A DNA stretch of 64,000 bases from Streptomyces sp. MMG1533 (GCF_001279775.1 NZ_LGDG01000123.1:1-64000), one strand, 5' to 3'. Positions 17,578 to 25,959 are shown, counted from the stretch's first letter. Notes: generated by a model from the letters alone, not told the origin. Translations and numbers: made by a program.

Positions 17578-18225
17578 ATGGCCGATCCCGACGCCCTGCG
17601 CACCCGTTTCGTCCGTGCCCTGGAAGGAGCCCGGGGCCCCGAGGCCGTCGGCCCCGACCCGGCCCCGTACGCCGACAACCTGCTGGCCCGCTGGCAGGAG
17701 CCGCAGCGCCGCTACCACACGCTGACCCACCTCACCGCGGTCCTCGACCACGTCGACGTACTGGAGAAGTACGCCACCGACCCGGACCTCGTACGCCTCG
17801 CGGCCTGGTTCCACGACGCGGTCTACCTCCCCGACCGCTCCGAGAACGAGGAACGCTCGGCCCGCCTCGCCGAGCGCGCCCTCCCCGAGGCCGGGCTCGC
17901 GGCGGACCAGGCCGCCGAGGTCGCCCGCCTGGTCCGCCTCACCACCACCCACGACCCGGCCGACGACGACCCGGACGGCCAGGTCCTTAGCGACGCCGAC
18001 CTGGCGATCCTCGCCGCGCCCCCGTCGGCGTACGCCGCGTACACGGCCGCGGTCCGCGAGGAGTACGGCTTCGTCCCGTCCGACGCCTTCCGCGCGGGCC
18101 GCGCCGCGATCCTCCGCCAACTCCTCGCCCTGCCAAGGCTGTTCAGGACGCCGTACGGGCAGGCGGAGTGGGAGGCCACGGCCCGCTACAACCTCGCCGC
18201 CGAGCTCGAAATGCTGTCGACCTGA
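17578..18225 (+). CDS. HD-superfamily metal-dependent hydrolase
   Basis: A 215-aa predicted HD phosphohydrolase-like protein. The motifs Y-H-T-L-T-H (about 45-50), AAWFHDAVY (HD pair) and a later DADLAILAAP metal ligand match the family of uncharacterised predicted metal-dependent HD proteins found widely in bacteria. It is cytoplasmic and lies 27 bp upstream of the DinB-GNAT fusion, in the same direction. The substrate is unknown. Confidence 0.88.
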   Translation: MADPDALRTRFVRALEGARGPEAVGPDPAPYADNLLARWQEPQRRYHTLTHLTAVLDHVDVLEKYATDPDLVRLAAWFHDAVYLPDRSENEERSARLAERALPEAGLAADQAAEVARLVRLTTTHDPADDDPDGQVLSDADLAILAAPPSAYAAYTAAVREEYGFVPSDAFRAGRAAILRQLLALPRLFRTPYGQAEWEATARYNLAAELEMLST

Positions 18226-18251
18226 GGCACCGGCCCCTCTACCCTGCACCC

Positions 18252-19328
18252 ATGCAGGACATGGGTGGGGACCGGGTGGAAGAGGCCGTCGCGGGCGCCG
18301 TGGCGCTGCTGCGGACGGCGACGGGGCGGGACTGGGACGAGGTGAAGGCCGGCCGGCTGGAGTGGAGCTGCCTGCGGACCGGCGTGCACATCGCGAGCGA
18401 TCTCATCGCGTACGCGGGGCAGTTGGCGGGGCGGGCGCAGAGCGGGTACGTCCCCTTCGAGATCACCCTCGACGAGGGCACCGACCACGACGGCCTGCTG
18501 GACGTCGTCGAGGCGACCGGGGCGCTGCTCGCCGCCGCCGTCCGCACCGCGCCCCGCGAGGCGCGCGCCTTCCACCCATACCCCTTCCGCAGCGCGAACC
18601 GCGAGGGCTTCGCAGCGATGGGCGTCGCCGAGGTGCTGCTGCACACGCACGACATCGCCGAGGGGCTGGGCCTGGCGTACGAGCCGTCCGCCGCACTCGC
18701 CGAGTACGTCCTCACCAGGCTCTTCCCGCACGTCCAGCCCGGCCCCGGCCACTGGCGCACCCTGCTGTGGGCCACCGGCCGCGGCGATCTGCCCGGCCGC
18801 GCCCCCGTCACCGAGTGGCGCTGGCGCAACAACCTCGTCATCCCCGGCGACCGGCTCACCCTGCAGGGCGTCACGCCCGCGGCCGCCGCCGACCTGCTCA
18901 CGGGCGGCGACGGAGGCTTCGACTGGCTGGAGGGCGGCCCCTTCCAGGGCACCCTGGAGGCCGCCGGGATGCTGCTGAAGGCCTACGAGGCCGGGGTGCA
19001 CCGCCCGGAGTTCGGCCTGTTCGCCCTCGTACGGCGGGGGGACGGCCGCGCGGTCGGCGGCATGGGCTTCCACGGCGCCCCGGACGAGGAGGGCACGGCG
19101 GAGGTCGGCTACGACCTGGTGGAGAGCGCCCGCGGCAACGGCTACGCGACCGAGGCGCTGCGCACGCTGTGCGAGTGGGCGCTGGCCCGGGACGACGTAC
19201 GGTCCCTGTTCGCGACCGTCGAGTCGGACAACGCCCCGTCCCGGGCGGTGATCGCCCGCGCCGGGTTCGTGCAGGTGAGCGAGAACTTCGGCGAAGAGGG
19301 GCTGCACGCCTACGAACTGCGCGGCTGA
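18252..19328 (+). CDS. DinB-fold/GNAT acetyltransferase fusion
   Basis: A 358-aa two-domain protein. Residues 1 to about 200 form a maleylpyruvate-isomerase-like DinB domain (TGVHIASDLIAYAGQL and VAEVLLHTHDIAEGLG supply the His pair). Residues 210-358 form a RimJ/RimL-type GNAT with EVGYDLVESARGNGYATEAL, the acetyl-CoA loop, and NAPSRAVIARAGF. The fusion suggests acetylation of a thiol or small amine, but this is inference. ATG 18252 lies 6 nt after TACCCT (18240-18245), so the transcript is probably leaderless. Confidence 0.88.
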   Translation: MQDMGGDRVEEAVAGAVALLRTATGRDWDEVKAGRLEWSCLRTGVHIASDLIAYAGQLAGRAQSGYVPFEITLDEGTDHDGLLDVVEATGALLAAAVRTAPREARAFHPYPFRSANREGFAAMGVAEVLLHTHDIAEGLGLAYEPSAALAEYVLTRLFPHVQPGPGHWRTLLWATGRGDLPGRAPVTEWRWRNNLVIPGDRLTLQGVTPAAAADLLTGGDGGFDWLEGGPFQGTLEAAGMLLKAYEAGVHRPEFGLFALVRRGDGRAVGGMGFHGAPDEEGTAEVGYDLVESARGNGYATEALRTLCEWALARDDVRSLFATVESDNAPSRAVIARAGFVQVSENFGEEGLHAYELRG

Positions 19329-19588
19329 GCCCGCCCCTTCGGCCTCCGAAGCCCCGCCCCGTACAGGAGCCGCACCACTTCCCGGCTGCTGACCTCGACC
19401 GCCCCCGCGGCCACCGCGTCCGCGTACCGGTGCGACGGAATGTCGTAGTGGTCGCGCTCGAAGGCCCGCCGGGGCACGCCCAGCCGCTCGGCGAACGTGT
19501 GCAGTTCGGCGTACGAGACGTCGCTGACGAGGTGGGACCACATGCGCCCGTGGCCCGGCCAGTCGGGCGGGTCGATGTACACCGTCAC
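19310..19588 (-). CDS. DUF4031 domain-containing protein
   Basis: A 92-aa protein starting VTVYIDPPDWPGHGRMWSHL, the hallmark of DUF4031, with RAFERDHYDIPSHRY conserved further on. Acidic and His residues (DPPDWPGHG and ERDHYD) suggest a metal or nucleotide site, but no function is known to me. The GTG start at 19588 overlaps the stop of the upstream gene by 4 bp (GTGA), so the two are translationally coupled. It overlaps the convergent fusion gene by 19 bp. Confidence 0.87.
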   Translation of the reverse strand: MTVYIDPPDWPGHGRMWSHLVSDVSYAELHTFAERLGVPRRAFERDHYDIPSHRYADAVAAGAVEVSSREVVRLLYGAGLRRPKGRAQPRSS

Positions 19589-19968
19589 GAGGACGGCGTC
19601 CCACCGGTCGCCGACCCGAGCGCGCCCACCGCGGCGACCTTCACGCCCGCCTTGTGGCACACCCAGTGCGGGTCGGGACCGAGCTCCGGTTCGACGTCCA
19701 GCGCGTGCGGGTCGCCGGTGCCGCACACCGGGCACAGGGGCCAGCGGCCGTACCGCTCGAGCAGCGAGTCCTGTACGTCCTGTGCGACCAGCCCGGCCAC
19801 GAAGGCCACGCCGTCCGGCCACTGCTCGACCCACCAGCGGCGCTGCACGACGGAGTCCTCGACCAAGGACACCACGTCCGCGGCGGCCACCTCGCCCGCG
19901 GCCAGGTCGGCGAGCACGAGGGCGCGTGCCGCGTGCAACGCCTGCTCCAGGGGGCTGATGGGGTCCAT
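19585..19968 (-). CDS. Uncharacterised protein with possible zinc-binding cysteines
   Basis: A 127-aa protein. The N-terminal half is acidic and helical (LEQALHAARALVLADLAAGEV); the C-terminal half carries WPLCPVCGTGDPHALD and HWVCHKAG, three cysteines plus histidines that could bind zinc. It overlaps the DUF4031 gene by 4 bp, so they form a two-gene unit. A CACAAT box lies 6 nt before ATG 19968. Divergent from the MurR/RpiR gene. Function unknown. Confidence 0.8.
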   Translation of the reverse strand: MDPISPLEQALHAARALVLADLAAGEVAAADVVSLVEDSVVQRRWWVEQWPDGVAFVAGLVAQDVQDSLLERYGRWPLCPVCGTGDPHALDVEPELGPDPHWVCHKAGVKVAAVGALGSATGGTPSS

Positions 19969-19987
19969 GCATCCATTGTGCGCACTC

Positions 19988-20052
19988 TTGACCACACCAC
20001 GGAACCGAAAATATCTTTCATGGGTGACCCAGGAAGTGAAGGAAATTTTCGG
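19988..20052 (+). promoter_or_regulatory. Leaderless promoter with twin operator arms for the MurR/RpiR gene
   Basis: A TTGACC (19988-19993), 18-bp spacer, TATCTT (20012-20017) promoter places transcription at or next to GTG 20024. Two 16-bp arms, 20005-20020 and 20037-20052, match as an inverted repeat at 14 of 16 positions and each contains a GAAA...TTTC core. One arm covers the -10 box and the other lies just inside the coding region, the expected layout for autoregulation by an RpiR-family protein. Confidence 0.7.
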
Positions 20053-20911
20053 CAACGGTCTGGCCTCCAAGGTACGCACCCTCGCCCCCTCGATGACCCG
20101 CTCCATGCACCGCGTCGCCGAGGCCGTCGCGAACGACCCCGCCGGCTGCGCCGCCCTCACGGTCACCGGCCTCGCCGAACTCACCGGCACCAGCGAGGCG
20201 ACGGTCGTGCGCACCGCCCGCATCCTCGGCTACCCCGGCTACCGCGACCTGCGCCTCGCCCTCGCGGGTCTCGCCGCCCAGCAGCAGTCGGGCCGCGCGC
20301 CCGCGATCACGACGGACATCGCGGTGGACGACCCGATCGCCGACGTCGTGGCGAAGCTCGCGTACGACGAGCAGCAGACCCTCGCCGACACGGCGGCCGG
20401 CCTGGACACCGTGCAGCTCGGGGCGGCGGTGTCCGCGCTGGCGGGGGCGCGGCGGACGGATGTGTACGGCGTCGGCGCCAGCGGGCTGGTCGCCCAGGAC
20501 CTGACCCAGAAACTGCTGCGGATAGGGCTGATAGCCCACGCCCACAGCGATCCGCACCTCGCCGTCACGAACGCGGTGCAGCTGCGGGCGGGGGACGTGG
20601 CGATAGCGATCACCCACTCAGGGTCGACGGGCGATGTCATCGAGCCGTTGCGGGTCGCGTTCGAGCACGGGGCGACGACCGTGGCGATCACCGGTCGGCC
20701 GGACGGGGCGGTGACCCAGTACGCCGATCATGTGCTGACCACGTCCACGGCTCGGGAGAGTGAACTTCGGCCGGCGGCGATGTCGTCGCGGACCAGTCAG
20801 CTGCTGGTGGTGGACTGTCTGCTGGTGGGGGTGGCACAGCGAACGTATGAGACGGCGGGGCCGGCGCTGGCGGCGTCCTACGAGGCGTTGGCGCATCGGC
20901 ACCGGCGATAG
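20024..20911 (+). CDS. MurR/RpiR family transcriptional regulator
   Basis: A 295-aa regulator. The N-terminal RpiR helix-turn-helix spans about 1-80 (VTGLAELTGTSEATVVRTARILGYPGYRDLR), and the SIS sugar-phosphate-binding domain about 120-250 (TDVYGVGASGLVAQDLTQKLLRIG, then AITHSGSTGDVIEPL). It lies 39 bp upstream of murQ in the same direction, so its likely effector is N-acetylmuramic acid 6-phosphate and its likely target is its own operon. GTG 20024 is supported by the promoter spacing described for 19988-20052. Confidence 0.92.
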   Translation: MTQEVKEIFGNGLASKVRTLAPSMTRSMHRVAEAVANDPAGCAALTVTGLAELTGTSEATVVRTARILGYPGYRDLRLALAGLAAQQQSGRAPAITTDIAVDDPIADVVAKLAYDEQQTLADTAAGLDTVQLGAAVSALAGARRTDVYGVGASGLVAQDLTQKLLRIGLIAHAHSDPHLAVTNAVQLRAGDVAIAITHSGSTGDVIEPLRVAFEHGATTVAITGRPDGAVTQYADHVLTTSTARESELRPAAMSSRTSQLLVVDCLLVGVAQRTYETAGPALAASYEALAHRHRR

Positions 20912-20950
20912 ACCCGATCACACCGCACATCGAAAGAGCCGACTCTCACC

Positions 20951-21883
20951 ATGACCTCGACCTCCAATCCCGGTGATCTCCAGGCCCAGTTGGAATCCCT
21001 CACCACCGAGGCCTTCCGCCCCGAGCTCGCCGACATCGACCGGCTGCCCACCCTCGACATCGCCCGTCTCATGAACGGCGAGGACGCCTCCGTGCCGGAC
21101 GCGGTCGCACAGCGACTTCCTCAGATCGCCGCCGCCATCGATGCCGTAGCCGAACGGATGAGCCGCGGCGGCAGGCTGATCTACGCCGGTGCCGGTACCG
21201 CCGGACGGCTCGGGGTGCTGGACGCGTCCGAGTGCCCGCCCACCTTCAACACGGATCCCGCCCAGGTCGTCGGTCTGATCGCGGGCGGCCGGGAGGCCAT
21301 GGTCACCTCGGTCGAAGGGGCCGAGGACTCGGCGGGGCTGGCCCGCGCCGACCTCGACGCCCTCGCGCTGACCCCGGCCGACACGGTGGTCGGGATCTCC
21401 GCCTCCGGCCGCACCCCGTACGCCATCGGCGCGGTCGAACACGCCCGGGAGCAGGGCGCGTTGACCATCGGCCTGGCCTGCAACGCGGACAGCGCGCTCG
21501 CGGCGGCCGCCGAGCACGGCATCGAGATCGTCGTCGGCCCCGAACTGCTCACCGGCTCCACCCGCCTGAAGGCGGGCACGGCCCAGAAGCTCGTCCTCAA
21601 CATGCTCTCGACGATCACGATGATCCGCCTGGGCAAGACGTACGGGAACCTGATGGTCGACGTACGCGCCTCGAACGAGAAGCTGCGAGCCCGCTCCCGC
21701 CGTATCGTCGCGCTGGCGACGGGCGCGGAGGACGAGGAGATCGAGCGGGCCCTCTCGGCCACCGACGGCGAGGTGAAGAACGCGATCCTCACGATCCTGG
21801 CGGGCGTGGACGGCCCCACGGCGGCCCGCCTTCTGGCGGACTCCGACGGTCACCTGCGCGCCGCGCTGGCGGCGGCCCGCTGA
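20951..21883 (+). CDS. murQ: N-acetylmuramic acid 6-phosphate etherase
   Basis: A 310-aa SIS-domain lyase that cleaves the lactyl ether of MurNAc-6-phosphate to GlcNAc-6-phosphate and D-lactate in cell-wall recycling. Signature blocks: LTTEAFRPELADIDRLPTLD, GRLIYAGAGTAGRLGVLDASE, CPPTFNTDPAQVVGLIAGG, VVGISASGRTPYAIG and GSTRLKAGTAQKLVLNMLST. Its product enters the nagA route encoded at 42-43 kb. Co-directional with, and probably co-transcribed from, the MurR/RpiR promoter. Confidence 0.96.
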   Translation: MTSTSNPGDLQAQLESLTTEAFRPELADIDRLPTLDIARLMNGEDASVPDAVAQRLPQIAAAIDAVAERMSRGGRLIYAGAGTAGRLGVLDASECPPTFNTDPAQVVGLIAGGREAMVTSVEGAEDSAGLARADLDALALTPADTVVGISASGRTPYAIGAVEHAREQGALTIGLACNADSALAAAAEHGIEIVVGPELLTGSTRLKAGTAQKLVLNMLSTITMIRLGKTYGNLMVDVRASNEKLRARSRRIVALATGAEDEEIERALSATDGEVKNAILTILAGVDGPTAARLLADSDGHLRAALAAAR

Positions 21884-21935
21884 CTCGCCAACCGGCCTTG
21901 TTAGCGTGGGTGTTCGACCAGGGGGAGGAACCTGC

Positions 21936-22778
21936 ATGACGCCCACAACCACGTTCCGTATCGGCGGAGACCTGGAGGTACGGCGGCTCGGATTCGGGGC
22001 GATGCGACTGCCGACCGAACCGGCGGACGCCCGCGCCGCGTCCGTCGCGCTGCTCCGGCGGGCGGTCGAACTGGGCGTCACGCTCATCGACACGGCGCAC
22101 CTGTACGGCTGGGGAGCCAACGAGGAGCTCGTCGCCGAGGCCCTGCACCCCTACCCCACCGATCTCCTCGTCACCACCAAGGTCGGCGTCGTACGGACCG
22201 AGTCGGGCGACTGGTCCTACGACGCCCGCCCCGCCTCCCTCCGCACCCAGGTCGACGAAGCCCTGCGCCGCCTCCGCACCGACCGCATCGAACTCCTCCA
22301 ACTCCACCGCATCGACCCGGACACCTCGCTCGCCGACCAGCTGGGAGCACTGGGCGAACTCCGCTCGGAGGGCAAGATCGGCCGGATCGGCCTGTCCGAG
22401 GTGACGGTCGCGGAGTTGGCAGAGGCCCGCACGATCGTCGACATCGCCAGCGTCCAGAACCGGTACAACGTGCTCGACCGCGAGTACGAGCCGGTGCTCA
22501 AGGCATGCGAGGCGGCGGACATCGCCTTCCTGCCGTGGCGGCCCGTGGCACCCGGCGCGGCGGACAAGGAACCCGAGATCACGGCGGTGGCATCCGAGCT
22601 GGAGGCGACCCCGACCCAGGTGGCCCTGGCCTGGCTGCTCGCCCACTCGCCGGTGACGGTGCCGATTCCGGGGACGGCGAGCATCGGTCACCTGGAGGAG
22701 AACGTGGCGGCGGCTGACATTCGGCTGACCCGGGACCAGTACGACCGCCTCAACAGGGCAGCCGCCCCTCCTTGTTGA
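21936..22778 (+). CDS. Aldo/keto reductase
   Basis: A 280-aa NADPH-dependent aldo/keto reductase with a (beta/alpha)8 barrel. Catalytic tetrad candidates are D (IDTAHLYGWG: Asp and Tyr), K (VTTKVGVV) and H (LLQLHRID). The family end IPGTASIGHLEENVAAADI is present. ATG 21936 is chosen because GGGGGAGGAA lies directly upstream. Its 3' end overlaps the convergent gene at 22750 by 29 bp. The substrate is unknown. Confidence 0.92.
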   Translation: MTPTTTFRIGGDLEVRRLGFGAMRLPTEPADARAASVALLRRAVELGVTLIDTAHLYGWGANEELVAEALHPYPTDLLVTTKVGVVRTESGDWSYDARPASLRTQVDEALRRLRTDRIELLQLHRIDPDTSLADQLGALGELRSEGKIGRIGLSEVTVAELAEARTIVDIASVQNRYNVLDREYEPVLKACEAADIAFLPWRPVAPGAADKEPEITAVASELEATPTQVALAWLLAHSPVTVPIPGTASIGHLEENVAAADIRLTRDQYDRLNRAAAPPC

Positions 22779-23148
22779 CCCTGCGGACCCGCGCCCGCAG
22801 CACCTCCTCCCGCGGCGCGGGCCCTGTCGACTCCGGCGGACAGTCCCACTCCCGCCCACCGGCGACGGGCCGCAACTGCACCCGCCCACCGACGTGCCCC
22901 ATCACCTCCCCGAGCCGCCCGTCCCGCACGTCCACGACATGCGTACCGATCGCGGGCCGCTCCCCGCGCAGCACGGAGGCCAGCCGCTCGGCCGTACGGA
23001 CGTTGCACCGCCCGAGCTCGACGAGGGCGAACGGCTCGTCGCTCGCGCCGGTCACGGGGTCGACGCGCAGGGACGGCAGGATGATGCCGACGCCGACGAG
23101 GGCCTCCCGCACCGACTCCACGACTTCTTCGGTCGACCGCACGGTCAT
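22750..23148 (-). CDS. Uncharacterised 132-aa protein divergent from an XRE regulator
   Basis: The protein starts MTVRSTEEVVESVREALVGVG and has a central VELGRCNVRTAERLASVLRG and GTHVVDVRDGRLGEVMGHVG, giving a mixed alpha/beta pattern with no motif I recognise. ATG 23148 has a good GGAGG site 7 nt upstream. It is divergent from the XRE/DUF397 pair and may be the third member of that accessory module; similar arrangements occur repeatedly in Streptomyces. No function is assigned. Confidence 0.8.
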   Translation of the reverse strand: MTVRSTEEVVESVREALVGVGIILPSLRVDPVTGASDEPFALVELGRCNVRTAERLASVLRGERPAIGTHVVDVRDGRLGEVMGHVGGRVQLRPVAGGREWDCPPESTGPAPREEVLRARVRRVNKEGRLPC

Positions 23149-23263
23149 CTCGCTACCTCCACGCTGAGTTTCCGGTTCGCAACACAGCGTGGCCGTCACG
23201 CTTCTAACCTGGCCATACCGGATGCTCCAACAACCTCTGCTGTGGGACAGGGAGTCGCCAGAC

Positions 23264-24103
23264 ATGCCAGGACCGAAGGACCTCGACCCCTCCTCGTCAC
23301 CCCGCGCCCTGCTCGGCGCCGAAATCCGCCACGCGAGAGAGAAGGCGGGCCTGAGTCAGGAGGACCTCGGCCTACGCCTCTTCAGCAGCGGCTCGTTCAT
23401 CGGGCAGTTGGAGGCGGGTACGCGGCGGATGCAACCCGAGTACGCGCGAATGCTGGACGAGGTGCTGGGGACGGAGGACTTCTTCGCCAGGAACTGCGGG
23501 GCGTCGGCCAAGTCGAAGTATCCGGAGCACTTTGCCGAGGCGGCGGAGGCAGAGGAGGGGGCTACGACGATCAGGGAGTACGCGTCGATGCTGATCCCCG
23601 GCCTGCTCCAGACTCCCGCCTACGCACGGGCCGTGTGCCGCGCATACCAGCCGACAGCGCCGGAGGAGGCGATCGAGGAACTGGTCGTGGCCCGGATGGA
23701 GCGGGCCCGCATCCTCGATGATCCAACAAGGCCGTTGTTGTGGGCGGTGATTGACGAAGCCGCCTTGCGTCGAATGACGGGTGAACGCGCCGTGATGGCG
23801 GGGGTACTGCACCACATCGCCGGCCTGATGCGCCGGAACCGGGCCATCGTCCAAGTGCTGCCGTTCGACGCGGGGGCGCACCCGGCGATGCAGGGGTGCG
23901 TCAAGCTGATGGACTGCGACGACGCGCCTGCACTGGTCTACCTCGAAGGTGTCGGCACCGGACGACTGGAGGACGACCCCGCCACCGTGTCGCGCTACCG
24001 GCACTACTACGAACTCCTCACGGCCTCAGCCCTCTCGCCCGGGAAGTCCCTGGCCTTGATCGGGGCGATGGCGCAGGATTACGCCCATGAGGAGCATCCC
24101 TGA
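23264..24103 (+). CDS. XRE-family regulator with DUF5753 domain
   Basis: A 279-aa protein with an N-terminal HTH (LGAEIRHAREKAGLSQEDLGLRLFSSGSFIGQLEAGTRR) and a C-terminal DUF5753 domain (IREYASMLIPGLLQTPAYARAV, then RAIVQVLPFDAGAHPAM). This is the WhiJ-like family present in many copies per Streptomyces genome, nearly always paired with a DUF397 protein; the gene here overlaps its DUF397 partner by 17 bp. These pairs are thought to influence development and antibiotic production. ATG 23264 has AGGGAG upstream. Confidence 0.93.
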   Translation: MPGPKDLDPSSSPRALLGAEIRHAREKAGLSQEDLGLRLFSSGSFIGQLEAGTRRMQPEYARMLDEVLGTEDFFARNCGASAKSKYPEHFAEAAEAEEGATTIREYASMLIPGLLQTPAYARAVCRAYQPTAPEEAIEELVVARMERARILDDPTRPLLWAVIDEAALRRMTGERAVMAGVLHHIAGLMRRNRAIVQVLPFDAGAHPAMQGCVKLMDCDDAPALVYLEGVGTGRLEDDPATVSRYRHYYELLTASALSPGKSLALIGAMAQDYAHEEHP

Positions 24104-24302
24104 GTACGACCTGGACGCAACGACCTGGCACAAGTCGAGCTACAGCGGTGGCAGCGGTGACAACTGCCTGGAAGTGACCCACGACCACCTCCCCGCCCTC
24201 ATCCCGGTCCGCGACTCCAAGCACCCCCACGGCCCGAAGCTCGTGTTCCGGGCGCAAACCTGGTCGGCATTCGTAGAGGCGGTCATAGAGGTCAGGATCT
24301 GA
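24087..24302 (+). CDS. DUF397 domain-containing protein
   Basis: A 71-aa protein with the DUF397 signature: TTWHKSSYSGGSGDNCLEV, then VRDSKHPHGPKLVF and WSAFVEAV. It overlaps the end of the XRE gene by 17 bp, so the two should be co-expressed. DUF397 proteins are presumed to antagonise or modulate the partner XRE regulator, though the biochemistry is not settled. Confidence 0.93.
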   Translation: MRSIPEYDLDATTWHKSSYSGGSGDNCLEVTHDHLPALIPVRDSKHPHGPKLVFRAQTWSAFVEAVIEVRI

Positions 24303-24327
24303 CCTCTATGACTCCTAGCGTGACCCC

Positions 24328-24864
24328 ATGACCGACACCACACACGCCAACATCACCACCGACGAGCGCACAGATGTGCTGGAAACGCTGGCCCACAGCC
24401 GGCAGTTCCTGCGCTTCACCACCCGCGACCTCACCGACGAGCAGGCCGGGCGGCGGACCACTGTCAGCGAGCTGTGCCTTGGCGGCCTGATCAAACACGT
24501 CACGGCGGTGGAGCGGAGCTGGGCGGACTTCATCCTCAACGGCCCGTCGGCCATGCCCGACTTCACCGCCATGACCGAGGCCGACTTCACCCGGCGGGCC
24601 GACGAGTTCCGAATGCTGCCCGGCGAAACACTGGCCGGTGTGCTGGCCGACTACGACGAGACGGCCCGCCGGACCGACGAACTCGTCACGACCCTGCCCG
24701 ACCTGAACGCCACCCATCCGCTGCCCAAGGCTCCATGGAACGAGCCCGGGGGGCGATGGTCGGCCCGCAGGGTGCTGCTGCACATCGCCGCCGAGACCGC
24801 CCAGCACGCCGGCCACGCCGACATCATCCGCGAGTCCCTGGACGGCGCCAAGAGCATGGGCTGA
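24328..24864 (+). CDS. DinB family protein (DUF664-like)
   Basis: A 178-aa four-helix DinB-fold protein. Likely metal-ligand histidines lie in GGLIKHVTAVERSW and VLLHIAAETAQHAGHADIIRE, the usual HxxxE/HxxxH spacing. Function is probably thiol-dependent transfer or stress related; the substrate is unknown. ATG 24328 lies 6 nt after TAGCGT (24316-24321), so a leaderless transcript is likely. It is independent of the DUF397 pair. Confidence 0.9.
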   Translation: MTDTTHANITTDERTDVLETLAHSRQFLRFTTRDLTDEQAGRRTTVSELCLGGLIKHVTAVERSWADFILNGPSAMPDFTAMTEADFTRRADEFRMLPGETLAGVLADYDETARRTDELVTTLPDLNATHPLPKAPWNEPGGRWSARRVLLHIAAETAQHAGHADIIRESLDGAKSMG

Positions 24865-24969
24865 CCGGTCCCGAAGCTCAAGCGTCCAGCTCCGAGCCCT
24901 CTTTCTGAGGAACGGGTGGCGGGCCCCAACCCGCCCTCCCACCCCGCGTGTTGACTTGACGCGTTCGGC

Positions 24970-25083
24970 TTGCCACGCACCGTAACGATCGTCTAGCGTG
25001 CCCGGATAACGAACAGCCCCCGCCAGGTGCTAGCAACACCTGCGGGGGCCTGACCTACGAGATCGAAGGAAAAGTTCGATCCC
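24970..25083 (+). promoter_or_regulatory. Promoter and two-hairpin 5' leader of the HTH/zinc-ribbon gene
   Basis: TTGCCA (24970-24975), an 18-bp spacer and TAGCGT (24994-24999) form a promoter, so RNA should begin near 25006. Almost the whole leader is structured. The first hairpin (25016-25049) pairs GCCCCCG/CGGGGGC and CAGGTG/CACCTG around one bulged C. The second (25061-25081) pairs GATCGAA with TTCGATC and displays the purine-rich ribosome site GGAAAAG in its 7-nt loop, 3 nt before ATG 25084. This suggests control of translation or of transcript stability. Confidence 0.7.
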
Positions 25084-25959
25084 ATGGCTGACGCCCAGTT
25101 TAGTGCTGCCTCCCTGCCCGCGCACGCCCTCTCCCACCCAATGGCCAGTCCGGGTTACGGAAAACGCTCCGCCCCCGGCCAACACGCCCGCACGGCTCAT
25201 GACTTCGCCGACCTCCCGCCCCGCGAAGCCGCCATCGCCGCGTTCATCGACCGTCTCTCCGACGGCGCCGACATCTCCGTAAAGACGCTGGCCAAGGTGC
25301 TGCCGTACGGACAGTGCGCCCTCCGCACCGCCCTCAACCGCCTCCAGCAGGCAGGCCACTTGCGGCGAGGGCGCGAACATCTGACCATCGAGTCCTCCGG
25401 CTCCCGATGGATCACCCGATCGTGGTGGTCCCGTACCGCGCGCGACGACGACTGGTGGGCGGCCTTCACACGAGGTGACGTGCCGGAGGAAGCCCGGCCG
25501 TCCCCGCAGACCCGCTCCCGCGCCTACATCCTCCTCGCGGCCCTCGGTCGCGAGACCCCCGCGCTCTCCCTCTCCGCCGCCGACTGCGCGGCCCTCGCTC
25601 CCCTCGTCACCGAGTGGTACGCCCGTGGCGCCACCGACACTGCCGTACGCCACGCCCTGACCGCCGGCCTCCCCGTCCCGGTCCACAGCCCGGCCGCCTT
25701 CCTCCAAAAACGCCTGACCACCAAGCTCCCGCCCGAACCCGCACCGGCCCCGCGCGCACCCCTCCGCATCCTGGAGTGCGCCGACTGCGGCACCCCGGGC
25801 CGCCCGGAGGCTCTGCCGGGTGGCCACTGCAGCGCGTGCCGGGGCGAACGCGCGCCTGCCCAACCCACTGCGCCCTTGCCCGCACCCACGATCCACGCCC
25901 GCGCGGCCGAGATCCGCTCGGCGATGTCCCAACGACGCCGAGAGAAGGCCCCCGCATGA
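25084..25959 (+). CDS. Winged-helix protein with C-terminal zinc ribbon
   Basis: A 291-aa protein. Residues 40-110 (LPPREAAIAAFIDRLSDGADISVKTLAK, then ALRTALNRLQQAGHLRRGREHL) resemble a MarR-type winged helix. Residues 155-230 are helical (LSAADCAALAPLVTEWYARG), and near 240 a CADCG...CSAC pair forms a likely zinc ribbon. Similar proteins occur in many streptomycetes and are annotated as helix-turn-helix or hypothetical; I do not know the function. Its stop overlaps a following ATG (ATGA at 25956), and its 5' leader is unusually structured. Confidence 0.85.
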   Translation: MADAQFSAASLPAHALSHPMASPGYGKRSAPGQHARTAHDFADLPPREAAIAAFIDRLSDGADISVKTLAKVLPYGQCALRTALNRLQQAGHLRRGREHLTIESSGSRWITRSWWSRTARDDDWWAAFTRGDVPEEARPSPQTRSRAYILLAALGRETPALSLSAADCAALAPLVTEWYARGATDTAVRHALTAGLPVPVHSPAAFLQKRLTTKLPPEPAPAPRAPLRILECADCGTPGRPEALPGGHCSACRGERAPAQPTAPLPAPTIHARAAEIRSAMSQRRREKAPA

